A stretch of DNA of 18,530 nt from CAYWFP01 sp964457365 (GTDB lineage: Bacteria > Planctomycetota > SZUA-567), in the NCBI GenBank assembly GCA_964457365.1, contig CAYWFP010000082.1, forward strand, positions 1-18,530, in the 5' to 3' direction. Made by a program: the position numbers and the translations under genes. The first letter of the stretch is position 1, and each line of letters starts with the position of its first letter. Shown in pieces: positions 7,382 to 15,126 of the stretch. The notes under the pieces were generated by a model. The model saw nothing but the letters and a program-made list of their open reading frames with translations, did not search any database and was not told the DNA's origin.

Positions 7382-7765
7382 ATGGCGAAGCGTTACCGGA
7401 AGAAGAAGGCCAAGAAGTCCGTCGCCAAGGGCGTCGCCCATATCAAGGCCACCTTCAACAACACGATCGTGACGATCACCGACATCTACGGCAACAGCGT
7501 CGCGTGGGCCTCGGCCGGCTCGTCGGGCTTCCAGAACAGCCGCAAGAGCACGCCTTTCGCCGCGCAGAAAACTGCCGAGAAAGCGGCCGAGCTGGCTTCC
7601 AAGCTGGGCATGAAGGAGATCGACGTTCAGGTGAAGGGCCCCGGCGGCGGTCGCGAAAGCGCCATTCGCGGCCTGCAGGCCGTGGGACTGACGATCAAGG
7701 CTATCGAAGACGTGACCCCGATTCCGCACAACGGTTGTCGGCCGCGCAAGCGGCGCCGCGTGTAG
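7382..7765 (+). CDS. rpsK: 30S ribosomal protein S11
   Basis: S11 lies on the 30S platform near the mRNA exit and the Shine-Dalgarno helix. The 127-residue protein shows GVAHIKATFNNTIVTITD, GNSVAWASAGSSGF, SRKSTPFAAQ and the C-terminal TPIPHNGCRPRKRRRV, which includes the Asn-Gly known to isomerise in S11 of other bacteria. AGGAGAGAG precedes the ATG. The next gene is rpoA rather than rpsD, after 108 nt. Confidence 0.98.
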   Translation: MAKRYRKKKAKKSVAKGVAHIKATFNNTIVTITDIYGNSVAWASAGSSGFQNSRKSTPFAAQKTAEKAAELASKLGMKEIDVQVKGPGGGRESAIRGLQAVGLTIKAIEDVTPIPHNGCRPRKRRRV

Positions 7766-7786
7766 GATACGGGACTATCGCCAACA

Positions 7787-7866
7787 GGCCGGACCAAGGG
7801 CGAAGCGGTCGGATTCCGTGCTCCTGCGGGACGCCGCGATGGCCGGACCGGCCTTGAGAGCAGGAG
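7787..7866 (+). promoter_or_regulatory. Structured rpoA leader with anti-Shine-Dalgarno segment
   Basis: The 108-nt rpsK-rpoA gap contains CTCCTGC (7821-7827), which is perfectly complementary to GCAGGAG (7860-7866), the segment holding the rpoA Shine-Dalgarno sequence. Nested inside is the palindrome GGCCGGACCGGCC (7841-7853), able to fold as a 5-bp hairpin. A copy of its left half, GGCCGGACC, also occurs at 7787-7795 and could pair alternatively with 7848-7853. This arrangement could switch rpoA translation on or off. The complementarity is seen directly; regulation is inferred. Confidence 0.45.
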
Positions 7867-7873
7867 AAGATGT

Positions 7874-8899
7874 ATGCGTATTCGCTGGAAGGGGTTCGAG
7901 CTTCCCACCCGCGTGGAGGTCGACGAAGAGAGCAAGACCAGCACCTACGGGAAGTTCCTGGTCGAGCCGTTCGAGCGCGGTTATGGCATCACCGTCGGCA
8001 ACTCGCTGCGCCGCGTGCTCTTGAGTTCGCTCGAGGGGACGGCGCCGGTCTCGTTGCGCATCGAGGGCGCGGACCACGAGTTCGCCGCCATGCCCGGCAT
8101 CGTCGAGGATGTCATCAATATCGCGCTCAACACCAAGTCGTTGCTGGTGGCCTACGACGGTGACGACTCGGTGGTGCTGCGCGTTGACAAGAGCGGTCGC
8201 GGGCCGGTAACCGGCGGCGACCTGCGCGCCGAGGGCGCCATGGGCGTGCGCGTGGTCAACCCGGATCTGGTGCTGGCGACCATCGAGGCCGACAAGGCCT
8301 CGTTCAGCGCCGAAATCGAGGTGCGCAAGGGCCGCGGGTACGTCCGCACGGAGGACTTCACCTGGAAGATCGACGAGTCCATCGGCACCATTCCGCTCGA
8401 TGCGGCGTTCTCTCCGGTGCGCCGGGCGCGCTGGCGCGTCGAGGAGACGCGCGTGGGCAAGATGACCGACTACGAGCGCCTCATCCTCGAGGTCTGGACC
8501 AACGGCACGGTACTGCCCGAGGATGCCATGGTCGAGGCGGCGACGATTCTGCGCAAGCATCTCAACCCCTTCGTCAAGTTCTACGAACTCGGACGCGAGA
8601 TGGAGCGCGAGGCGCCGGTGGAGGGCGTCGAGACGGTCGAGGCCGAACAACCGACCGAGAGCATGGACGCCGAGCAGGCCGAACGCCTGAACCAGCCGGT
8701 CTCGATCCTCGATCCGAGCGTGCGCGCGGCCAACTGCCTCGCGGCCGAGGGCATCAAGACGCTGCGGGATCTGGTCAGCCGTTCGGAGTCGGAGATGCTG
8801 CAGGTGCGCAACTTCGGCAAGACGAGCCTGAAGGAGATCAAGATGAAGCTCTCGGAGATGGGGCTCTCCTTCGGCGTGATCAAAAAAGAAGAAAAATAG
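7874..8899 (+). CDS. rpoA: DNA-directed RNA polymerase subunit alpha
   Basis: Alpha dimerises to nucleate RNA polymerase assembly, and its C-terminal domain contacts promoter DNA and activators. The 341-residue product has the N-terminal assembly domain (FVEPFERGYGITVGNSLRRVLL-like segment near residues 30-51, MPGIVEDV, MTDYERLILEVWTNG). An acidic linker (about 235-265) follows, then the C-terminal domain (LDPSVRAANCLAAEGI, LVSRSESEMLQVRNFGKTSL). The Arg and Asn-Cys of VRAANCL and GKTS match the UP-element-binding surface. The ATG at 7874 has AGGAG 7 nt upstream, which is sequestered in the predicted leader structure. An ATG 4 nt earlier is out of frame. Confidence 0.98.
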   Translation: MRIRWKGFELPTRVEVDEESKTSTYGKFLVEPFERGYGITVGNSLRRVLLSSLEGTAPVSLRIEGADHEFAAMPGIVEDVINIALNTKSLLVAYDGDDSVVLRVDKSGRGPVTGGDLRAEGAMGVRVVNPDLVLATIEADKASFSAEIEVRKGRGYVRTEDFTWKIDESIGTIPLDAAFSPVRRARWRVEETRVGKMTDYERLILEVWTNGTVLPEDAMVEAATILRKHLNPFVKFYELGREMEREAPVEGVETVEAEQPTESMDAEQAERLNQPVSILDPSVRAANCLAAEGIKTLRDLVSRSESEMLQVRNFGKTSLKEIKMKLSEMGLSFGVIKKEEK

Positions 8900-8926
8900 A
8901 GCGAATCAGGAAAGCGAGACCAGTCG

Positions 8927-9544
8927 ATGCGACATCGCAACCGCGGCCGTAAACTCAATCGCACCCCAAGCCATCGCAAGGCGATGGTGCGCAACCTCGT
9001 CACCAGCCTCTTCCTGCACGGCCGGGTCATCACTACGCCGGCCAAGGCCAAGGAGGCGCGGTCATTCGCCGAGAAACTGATCACGCTGGCCAAGCGCGGC
9101 ACGCTGCATTGCCGCCGCCGGGCGATCGGCCTGCTGCAGGACAAGAGCGTGGTCAAGAGCCTCTTCGAGGAGATCGGGCCGCGCTACGCGCAGCGCCCGG
9201 GCGGCTATTGCCGTATCCTGCACATGGACAAGCGGCGCATCGGCGACGGTGCCGAGCAGGTGATCTTCGAACTGGTGGAGGCGGAGATGCCCCAGCGCGG
9301 GGGCAAGTCCGCGCCGGCGCAGGCGGCCACGCCGCCCCCCGAAACCGCGCCCCAGGCGGAATCCCCGGGCGGGGAGGATGCCGCCGAACCGGAGAAGACC
9401 GAGGACGAGAAGGCCCAGGAGGAAACGCCGGCGTCCGAGGAGAAAGCGGACGAAGCGGACCGCGACGGCGACGAAGCGTCCGTGCCGACTGCTGAGGAAT
9501 CAGACGAAGCGGACGGGGATGCCGACGACAAGGCCGACGCCTAG
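8927..9544 (+). CDS. rplQ: 50S ribosomal protein L17 with acidic C-terminal tail
   Basis: L17 binds 23S rRNA near the tunnel exit. The first 118 residues or so are canonical: MRHRNRGRKLNRTPSHRKAM, LFLHGRVITTPAKAKE, EIGPRYAQRPGGYCRILHM and RRIGDGAEQVIFELVE. After that come about 85 residues with few hydrophobics and very many Glu, Asp, Ala and Pro, which the usual 115-130-residue L17 lacks. The tail is clearly in frame and ends just before the operon terminator. A purine stretch AGGAAAGCGAG lies upstream of the ATG. It is the last gene of the ribosomal cluster. Confidence 0.97.
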   Translation: MRHRNRGRKLNRTPSHRKAMVRNLVTSLFLHGRVITTPAKAKEARSFAEKLITLAKRGTLHCRRRAIGLLQDKSVVKSLFEEIGPRYAQRPGGYCRILHMDKRRIGDGAEQVIFELVEAEMPQRGGKSAPAQAATPPPETAPQAESPGGEDAAEPEKTEDEKAQEETPASEEKADEADRDGDEASVPTAEESDEADGDADDKADA

Positions 9545-9571
9545 CCGTCAGGCCGCGACAGGGGACATTCG

Positions 9572-9603
9572 GCGCTTCCGGCTGCGGAAGCGCTTTTTTT
9601 TTT
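9572..9603 (+). terminator. Intrinsic terminator of the ribosomal cluster
   Basis: A perfect 9-bp stem, GCGCTTCCG (9572-9580) with CGGAAGCGC (9585-9593), closes a GCTG loop and runs directly into ten T residues (9594-9603). It is 27 nt after the rplQ stop and separates the ribosomal cluster from the kinase gene. Confidence 0.95.
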
Positions 9604-9647
9604 CGCCGGAACTGCCCGAGGCGGGAGCGTATTTTTCCGTTGCCTTC

Positions 9648-9675
9648 TTGCCTGAACGCGCGTTTGGTGTAAGCT
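9648..9675 (+). promoter_or_regulatory. Weak candidate promoter for the kinase gene
   Basis: Because the terminator isolates the kinase gene, a promoter is expected before 9707. The best match I see is TTGCCT (9648-9653), 16 nt, TAAGCT (9670-9675), a weak sigma70-like pair. A small inverted repeat, GTTGT-TCG-ACAAC (9683-9695), lies between it and the start codon and may be an operator or leader hairpin. Confidence 0.22.
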
Positions 9676-9706
9676 GGTAACGGTTGTTCGACAACGGGAT
9701 CGACCG

Positions 9707-10726
9707 ATGGACGACATCAAGCTGCCGTTCTTCATCTACGACACGACGACCTATCATCTCGTGCGCAAGGTCGCCACCGGCGGCATGGGCTCGGTCTACG
9801 AGGCCGACCAGCTCGGGTCCGAGGGCTTCACCAAGCGCGTGGCGATCAAGACCATCCTCCCCAAGTACACCGACAACCGCGACTTCGTCGACATGTTCAT
9901 CGGCGAGGCCAAGCTCGTCGCCGGGCTGGTGCACCAGAACATCGTGCAGATCTACCAGCTCGGCAAGTTCCAGGACGGCTATTTCATCGCCATGGAGTAC
10001 ATCAACGGCGTCAACCTCGAACAGTTCATGGACCGCCACCTCGAACTCGGCCGGCGCATCCCGGTCGATATCGCCACCTTCATCGTCAGCCGTATCTGTC
10101 GCGGGCTCGAGTACGCCCACGGCCGCACCGACGAGGACGGCAACCAGCTCGGCATCGTTCACCGCGACGTCTCGCCGAAGAACATCATGATCACCAGCGA
10201 AGGCGAGGCCAAGCTCGCCGACTGGGGCATCGCCAAGGCGCGGCGCTTCCTGGAGCAGAAGGAAGGCGACGTGCTCATGGGCAAGGTCGAGTACATGTCG
10301 CCCGAGCAGGCATCCTACGAGGAGACCGACGGCCGCAGTGATCTCTTCTCGCTGGGCACCGTTTTCCTGGAGCTGCTGACCGGCATCAACGTCTTCATGT
10401 GCGACGACGTCTTCGACACCATCGACAAGGTGAAGGAGTGCAAGGTCCCCGACGTCAAGTCCATGCGCAAGGATGTTCCGGACGAGCTCTGCGATATCGT
10501 CTACCTCGCGCTCCAGCGACGACGCGCCAAGCGCTACCAGACCGCCGGCGATATGGGCTACGCGCTGGAGTATTTCATGTACCGCGACGGGTACGGGCCC
10601 ACCATCGTCAAGCTGGCCAAGTACATGGCCGAGATCTTCCCCGACAGCCAGATCTACCGTTATCCCAAACGCGAGGGGCATTTCTCCCCGACCGACCTCG
10701 ATACGCGCCTGCGCATCGAACGCTGA
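9707..10726 (+). CDS. Soluble Hanks-type Ser/Thr protein kinase
   Basis: This should be a cytosolic protein kinase that phosphorylates Ser or Thr. In its 339 residues the ATP-binding loop is ATGGMGSVY (about 23-31), the VAIK lysine is K48, and the alpha-C glutamate is probably E67. The catalytic loop is HRDVSPKN (D154, N159). The metal-binding motif is DWG (D172-G174) in place of the usual DFG, and the activation segment ends with YMSPEQ. All catalytic residues are present. No transmembrane segment, PASTA, FHA or WD repeats are seen; about 60 residues after the kinase fold are unassigned. The ATG at 9707 has no clear Shine-Dalgarno sequence. A membrane TPR protein follows 80 nt later. Substrates are unknown. 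Confidence 0.93.
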   Translation: MDDIKLPFFIYDTTTYHLVRKVATGGMGSVYEADQLGSEGFTKRVAIKTILPKYTDNRDFVDMFIGEAKLVAGLVHQNIVQIYQLGKFQDGYFIAMEYINGVNLEQFMDRHLELGRRIPVDIATFIVSRICRGLEYAHGRTDEDGNQLGIVHRDVSPKNIMITSEGEAKLADWGIAKARRFLEQKEGDVLMGKVEYMSPEQASYEETDGRSDLFSLGTVFLELLTGINVFMCDDVFDTIDKVKECKVPDVKSMRKDVPDELCDIVYLALQRRRAKRYQTAGDMGYALEYFMYRDGYGPTIVKLAKYMAEIFPDSQIYRYPKREGHFSPTDLDTRLRIER

Positions 10727-10743
10727 ATCGACGTAGCCGCTTC

Positions 10744-10772
10744 TTGCCGCAGCCGTCTTCGTCCAATACAAT
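10744..10772 (+). promoter_or_regulatory. Sigma70-like promoter of the TPR gene
   Basis: TTGCCG (10744-10749) and TACAAT (10767-10772) are separated by 17 nt. The -10 hexamer matches the consensus at five of six positions. It lies 18 nt after the kinase stop and 35 nt before the TPR gene start, so the TPR gene can be transcribed separately from the kinase. Confidence 0.55.
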
Positions 10773-10806
10773 AGGGCTGAGGGTATTTCGTGGCGAGGTG
10801 ACGTAC

Positions 10807-12960
10807 GTGGCCGTTGCTCTGACCGAATCCGCTGTGCCCGCGCCCTACCGGCGGCACGGCCGCTGGCTGGCGCTCTGGCTCTTCCTGGCCGCGCTCGCGA
10901 TTCCCGCCGCCGGCGGCTTGTTGTGGTACGGCTGGGAAGACATGCTGGCGCGGTATTACTTCCACCGTATTCGCGAGGCGCTGGCCGTCGGCGAGGAAGA
11001 CCGTGCGCGCTTGCACTTGAACGAGTTGGAGGCGCTGCCGCCGGAGCTGGCGCGGCGGGAGCTTCTGCGTGCGCGCCGCTGGCCGCCGGAACTGCGCCGC
11101 TGGCTGGCCGAGCGCGTGGCCAAGCGCGTCCGCTTCCGACGGCAGCCCGGCATCTTTCCGGGGCCTGCGCCGCCGCGCCCGCTCGGTTTCGGCGAGAGCT
11201 TTCTCGAGACCGCCCTGGCGCTCGATCCGAAGAATCCGCAGGCGCTTGCCGGCACGGCCGAGAACGCCTTCGACCAGCGGGACTATGCCACGACGGTGCG
11301 ACAGCTCGAAAAGATGGTGCGCGTTGCCGAAACGCGGCAGGTCGAGGTGGGGTATAACGAGTACTCCCTCCTCGGCCGGGCGCTGTACGAGGTCGACCGC
11401 TATGCCGACGCCGAGGTGATATTCCGCAAGATTCTGAAGCGGGAATCGCCGCGGATGATGATCGACCCCACCCCGTATATCTTTCTGGCCGAGTGCCTGC
11501 AGCGGCAGCGCCGCTACGCCGAAGCCATCGCGGAGATCTGTCGCTTTCTCGTGCGCAGCCCCGGCGACGGTTACGCCCTCTTCCAGCGGGCGAAGCTCTT
11601 CGCCAATCTCGGCCGGCACGATCTGGCGCTCGCGGATTACGAGGCCCTGCTGCGCCGGATCGATCTGGCGAACAACACGATGCTGCGTCTGGGCGGGTTT
11701 CCCGAACAAGCGCATGTTCTGGTCTACAAGGCCCGCAGCCTCTCGGCGCTGGGGCGCGAGACGGAAGCGGCTGCCACGCGCGCGGAGATTCGCCGCCGGC
11801 TGGCCGCCCATCCCTGGGTCGGCCAGATGGAGGCGATCTTCCTCGAGGACGAGGGCGCTGTCGAGGAGGCTATCGCCACGCTCAAACGCGCGATTCTCCA
11901 GGATCCGCGCGATCCGACGCTTTACAACAACCTCGCCTGGCTGCTGGCGACGGCGACGGATCCGGCCAAGCGCGATCCGGACGAGTCGCTACGACTGGCG
12001 CTCAAGGCGCATGCGCTCGACGGCGGACGTTCGCCCTACATCCTCGACACCCTTGCCGAGGCCTACTTCGTCAACGGCGCCTATGCCAAGGCGGTCGAAT
12101 ACGAGGAGAAGGCGCTGGCGCGCGGGGCCGGCACGTATTCCGAGGCCATGGAGCGCTACCGCCAGGCGCTGGCCGACCACGAGGCCGGACGCGAGGTGGT
12201 CTGGACGCCGCACCCGCTGGTGGATCACCACAAGCCGCCGCCGGGCGACGGAGGCGAGGGTCTCGACGCCGCCGCGCTGCCGACGTCACCCAGGCTCTCT
12301 GTCTCCTCCTACGCCGAGATGACTACCAACATCGCACGACAAGGCAATCCCGATCTCTGCGCCAGAGCGATGGCGCGGATCTGGTTGCGCCTGGGGCCGA
12401 GCGCGGTCGACGATCCGCGCAAGGATCTCGAAGCGATCTTCCTGGCGCTGCAACGCCTGTTCCGGGGCATGGCGACAGGCGATGCGCATAGCGCCGAGGC
12501 GACGGCGAGCCACGTGTTCGACGGCGTGCTCATCGGGCTGGGCGTTCTCGCGGGCGAGCCGGATCGCCACAACGCCGTCTCCATCCTCGCCCATCGCGCG
12601 GGCGAGCGCATCGGAAGGATGAGCCGCGAGGAGGTGGGGCATCTGCTCGCGGCCATGGCCGCCGGCAGGTTGCTCCCGAGTCGCCTGCTGCCGCCGCGGG
12701 AACGCGGCGCGCGGTATATGGGGCAGCTTTCGCCCGAGGCGCGGGCGCAACTGGAGAAAGACTGGAAAGAGATCGAGGCGGTGCTGATCAAGGCCGCAGA
12801 GGGAAAGATGCTGCCGCCGGCGCCGAAGTTCGAGAAGCGCCGACGCCTGCCGCCGCCGTTGCGGCCTTCCGTCCGCCGGCCGTTCGTTCCCGGCCCCGAC
12901 GACCCGGCCGACGGCGGGGGACCGGAGCTCGATGGGCCGGCCCTGCCGCGCGCGCCGTGA
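10807..12960 (+). CDS. Membrane-anchored TPR-repeat protein
   Basis: The 717-residue protein begins with a basic stretch, then one hydrophobic segment (about residues 20-41). The rest therefore probably faces the periplasm. Residues about 130-460 hold several TPR-like helix pairs, for example around LETALALDPKNPQAL, RALYEVDRYADAEVIF, RYAEAIAEI, LYNNLAWLLATATD and LDTLAEAYFVNGAYAKAVEY. A second region of unknown fold (about 485-675) and a Pro/Arg-rich tail follow. TPRs usually scaffold protein-protein contacts. GTG at 10807 is chosen because GAGG lies 8 nt upstream; GTG at 10798 is an alternative. The frame is open further left but that overlaps the kinase gene. Its function is unknown; co-location suggests a partner or target of the kinase. 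Confidence 0.85.
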   Translation: MAVALTESAVPAPYRRHGRWLALWLFLAALAIPAAGGLLWYGWEDMLARYYFHRIREALAVGEEDRARLHLNELEALPPELARRELLRARRWPPELRRWLAERVAKRVRFRRQPGIFPGPAPPRPLGFGESFLETALALDPKNPQALAGTAENAFDQRDYATTVRQLEKMVRVAETRQVEVGYNEYSLLGRALYEVDRYADAEVIFRKILKRESPRMMIDPTPYIFLAECLQRQRRYAEAIAEICRFLVRSPGDGYALFQRAKLFANLGRHDLALADYEALLRRIDLANNTMLRLGGFPEQAHVLVYKARSLSALGRETEAAATRAEIRRRLAAHPWVGQMEAIFLEDEGAVEEAIATLKRAILQDPRDPTLYNNLAWLLATATDPAKRDPDESLRLALKAHALDGGRSPYILDTLAEAYFVNGAYAKAVEYEEKALARGAGTYSEAMERYRQALADHEAGREVVWTPHPLVDHHKPPPGDGGEGLDAAALPTSPRLSVSSYAEMTTNIARQGNPDLCARAMARIWLRLGPSAVDDPRKDLEAIFLALQRLFRGMATGDAHSAEATASHVFDGVLIGLGVLAGEPDRHNAVSILAHRAGERIGRMSREEVGHLLAAMAAGRLLPSRLLPPRERGARYMGQLSPEARAQLEKDWKEIEAVLIKAAEGKMLPPAPKFEKRRRLPPPLRPSVRRPFVPGPDDPADGGGPELDGPALPRAP

Positions 12961-12967
12961 GCGTGAG

Positions 12968-15124
12968 TCAGAAGCCGCGTTCGGCTTCGCGTTCGTACGG
13001 ATCGGTTGTCGGGTTGAACGGCCGTGGCTCTTCTCGTGCCGCGGGCGGCGTCGCTTCCTCGACCAGCGAGGCCTCCGCGGCGGCTTCGCGGTCCCGTTCG
13101 CGGGCGTCGGCATACCGCCGCTGCAGTTCCCCGGCCAGCGGTTCGTCGTAGTCTTGGAGCTTGGCGAGCGATTCCTTCATGGCGTCGAGGCGCTGCAGCG
13201 CCAGTTCCGACCGGGCCTTCAATTCATACGCCTCGCGCAGCAGTTCCGGCTTCTCCGGCTTCTTCTCCAGCGCTTTCTCGATATAGAAGAGCGTGCTCAG
13301 GTAGTCGTGCAGCTCGAAACGGCGGCGGGCGTTGAGGACAAAGCCGCGGGCGACCGATTCGGCGACTCGTTTCTCCTGCTCGGCGATATCCTGCGCGATT
13401 CTCTCCATCGCTTCGGCGCTCTCCTTCCGGGCCTTCTCCAGGGAATCGGTATTTCGGGTCCGGGCTTCCGCGCGGCGCTGCTCCATCTTCTTCTCCGCGA
13501 GGGCGGCCTTCTGTGGCTCTGCCGTTTCCTCGGTTTCTTCTCCGCGGGTCCGGGCAACAGAATCCGACGATTTCCTCCGCGCCGGCGGTTCCGCGTCCTC
13601 GGCCTCGTCCGCCGGTCCCTGTTCGGCGTTTCCGCCGGCGTCGGGCGTCCTTTTCGACCATCTGAGTCGGTCGGGTCGGTCGTGGGGGCGTTCGGGGGCG
13701 GGCGCTTCTTCCGCTTTCGTCTTTGGCGCGGGAGATTCATCCGTCTCGTCGCGCGTGCCCGGGGGGCCCGAGGGTGCCTCCGCCTCGGCCGCCCGTTCCT
13801 TCGCGTCCCGGGCGTTCTGGATATGCCGCCTGTAGGCGCGCAACGCGGCCTCCGCCGGCTGCTCCCGGATCAGGTTCTCGTCCGCCTTCTTTTTGTGCGG
13901 CTCGGCTTCGTCTCTTGCTTCGACGGTCGCGCCGAGAGCGGGACCCTCCTCCATAGCCGGCGGCAGTGTGTCCTCGGTGGGTTCCTCGTTCTCCGCTTTC
14001 GGGACCAGAGCGACGTTGCCCTTCCTCTTGTCGGCGGCTTCCCGCACGGTCTCCTCGGCCTCGCGCGGCGCGGGCTGTTTCAGCTCATCCGACTCCGTGG
14101 TGTGCGCGTTGTCGGCAACGCCACCTTCGACGTCTTTCTCCCCTTCGTCCCGTCGGTGGGCGGTGGGTGCATTCTCCAGCTTCTTTGACGACGCGGGCGG
14201 GGAACCTTCCGTCATCGGCGCGGCGTCCTCGGCGTTTGCAGTACGGCCACGGCCGCCGGGGGCCGAATCGGTCGTGTCGCGTGCGATACGACCCGCGGCG
14301 GAAGGCGGCTCCTCCGGGTCCTTCTCCGGCTCGGTCGTGGCGGCGGGCGTCTTCCTCCGCCACGTTCGACCGCCTATCCCCGGCGCAGCCGGCGCGGGCT
14401 TCTCGCCGGCTTCCCCGAATGCTTCCGTCGTCGCGGCCGACCGCTGCGCCAGCTTTCCCGGCGGCGTATCGTCTTTGTCGGCACCGGGCTCCGTGGCGGG
14501 CTCGCGGGGCTCCGGGGCGGGCTCGCGGGGCTCCGGGGCGGGCTCGCGGCTTTGGTCGGTCTTCACCTCCTGCTCGGGGATCCACAACTCGCCCTCGCGT
14601 TTGAGCTCCTCGATGCGGTCGAGTTCCTCCTCCACCGCCTCCGGCGGCCGCGCCTCCGGGGCTTCCCGTTCCTCTTTGTGCCGTTGTTCGGCCATGGCCT
14701 GGCGCCGTTTGGCGCGTTCGTGTTCGAATACGACGTGCTTGGCATCGGGGATGCCCTGGTAGACGACGTACGCCGTGCCGACGATCAGCACCGCCGCGGC
14801 GGCCTTGAGCGCGGGATGGAAGAGGATGCCGCCGCGGGCCGGCTCGGTCGCGGGCGCCGGCGCCTCCGCGGGCGTTTCCGGAAACAGCGGCATCGCCTTG
14901 GTGCGTTCGTTGCGGGCGGTCTCCAGCGCGGTCTGCGCGGCGTTCTTGGGCGCTGCCGGCGGCGGGGCCATGCGGTAGGCTGTCAGCAGCTTCCGCGTGA
15001 CCGTCAACTCGTGCTCGAGTTCATCGTCTTCGTCGACTTCGGCCAGGAACGCGCGCTCGCGTTCGGGGTCGAGTTCGCCGTAGAGGTGTTCGAGAATGAA
15101 GTCTTTGGCGTCTTCGCGTTTCAT
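12968..15124 (-). CDS. Putative membrane anti-sigma factor-like protein, low-complexity
   Basis: The 718-residue protein starts 2 nt after the sigma gene stop, the usual place for a cognate anti-sigma factor. Residues 1-50 (KDFILEHLYGELDPERERAF then an acidic helix) resemble the N-terminal part of anti-sigma domains but have no His-Cys-Cys zinc motif; I see no Cys anywhere in the protein. One hydrophobic segment lies at about 104-123. Residues about 130-560 are highly charged, Pro/Glu/Ala/Lys-rich and probably disordered, with a threefold seven-residue repeat (REPAPEP type). Residues about 560-690 are predicted helical, first coiled-coil-like and then TPR-like around RRRFELHDYLSTLFYIEKAL. The anti-sigma role is inferred from position and topology. 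Confidence 0.8.
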   Translation of the reverse strand: MKREDAKDFILEHLYGELDPERERAFLAEVDEDDELEHELTVTRKLLTAYRMAPPPAAPKNAAQTALETARNERTKAMPLFPETPAEAPAPATEPARGGILFHPALKAAAAVLIVGTAYVVYQGIPDAKHVVFEHERAKRRQAMAEQRHKEEREAPEARPPEAVEEELDRIEELKREGELWIPEQEVKTDQSREPAPEPREPAPEPREPATEPGADKDDTPPGKLAQRSAATTEAFGEAGEKPAPAAPGIGGRTWRRKTPAATTEPEKDPEEPPSAAGRIARDTTDSAPGGRGRTANAEDAAPMTEGSPPASSKKLENAPTAHRRDEGEKDVEGGVADNAHTTESDELKQPAPREAEETVREAADKRKGNVALVPKAENEEPTEDTLPPAMEEGPALGATVEARDEAEPHKKKADENLIREQPAEAALRAYRRHIQNARDAKERAAEAEAPSGPPGTRDETDESPAPKTKAEEAPAPERPHDRPDRLRWSKRTPDAGGNAEQGPADEAEDAEPPARRKSSDSVARTRGEETEETAEPQKAALAEKKMEQRRAEARTRNTDSLEKARKESAEAMERIAQDIAEQEKRVAESVARGFVLNARRRFELHDYLSTLFYIEKALEKKPEKPELLREAYELKARSELALQRLDAMKESLAKLQDYDEPLAGELQRRYADARERDREAAAEASLVEEATPPAAREEPRPFNPTTDPYEREAERGF
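12971..12988. other. Hairpin at the convergent gene ends
   Basis: GAAGCCG (12971-12977) and CGGCTTC (12982-12988) form a 7-bp stem with a CGTT loop, immediately beyond the two convergent stop codons. No T tract follows on either strand. It lies in the last codons of the - strand gene and could stall or protect both transcripts, but it may be chance. Confidence 0.3.
14487..14549. repeat. Three tandem 21-nt repeats
   Basis: Three adjacent 21-nt units occupy 14487-14507, 14508-14528 and 14529-14549. The last two are identical and the first differs at one base. They encode, on the - strand, three copies of a seven-residue Arg-Glu-Pro-Ala-(Pro/Thr)-Glu-Pro unit in the putative anti-sigma protein. 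The near identity suggests recent expansion. Confidence 0.9.
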
Positions 15125-15126
15125 CG

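Noticed and set aside
9548..10771. 407-codon - strand frame opposite the kinase
   Set aside because: The + strand encodes an unmistakable kinase with all catalytic motifs. The antisense frame matches nothing I know and would cross the terminator.
10399..10806. Upstream extension of the TPR frame
   Set aside because: It overlaps the kinase 3' end. A promoter and a Shine-Dalgarno-led GTG at 10807 give a membrane protein with a sensible N-terminus.
12932..14188. 418-codon + strand open frame inside the putative anti-sigma gene
   Set aside because: Antisense to a gene with strong context (2 nt after a sigma factor). The translation has no recognisable domain and is rich in residues expected from high-GC antisense frames.
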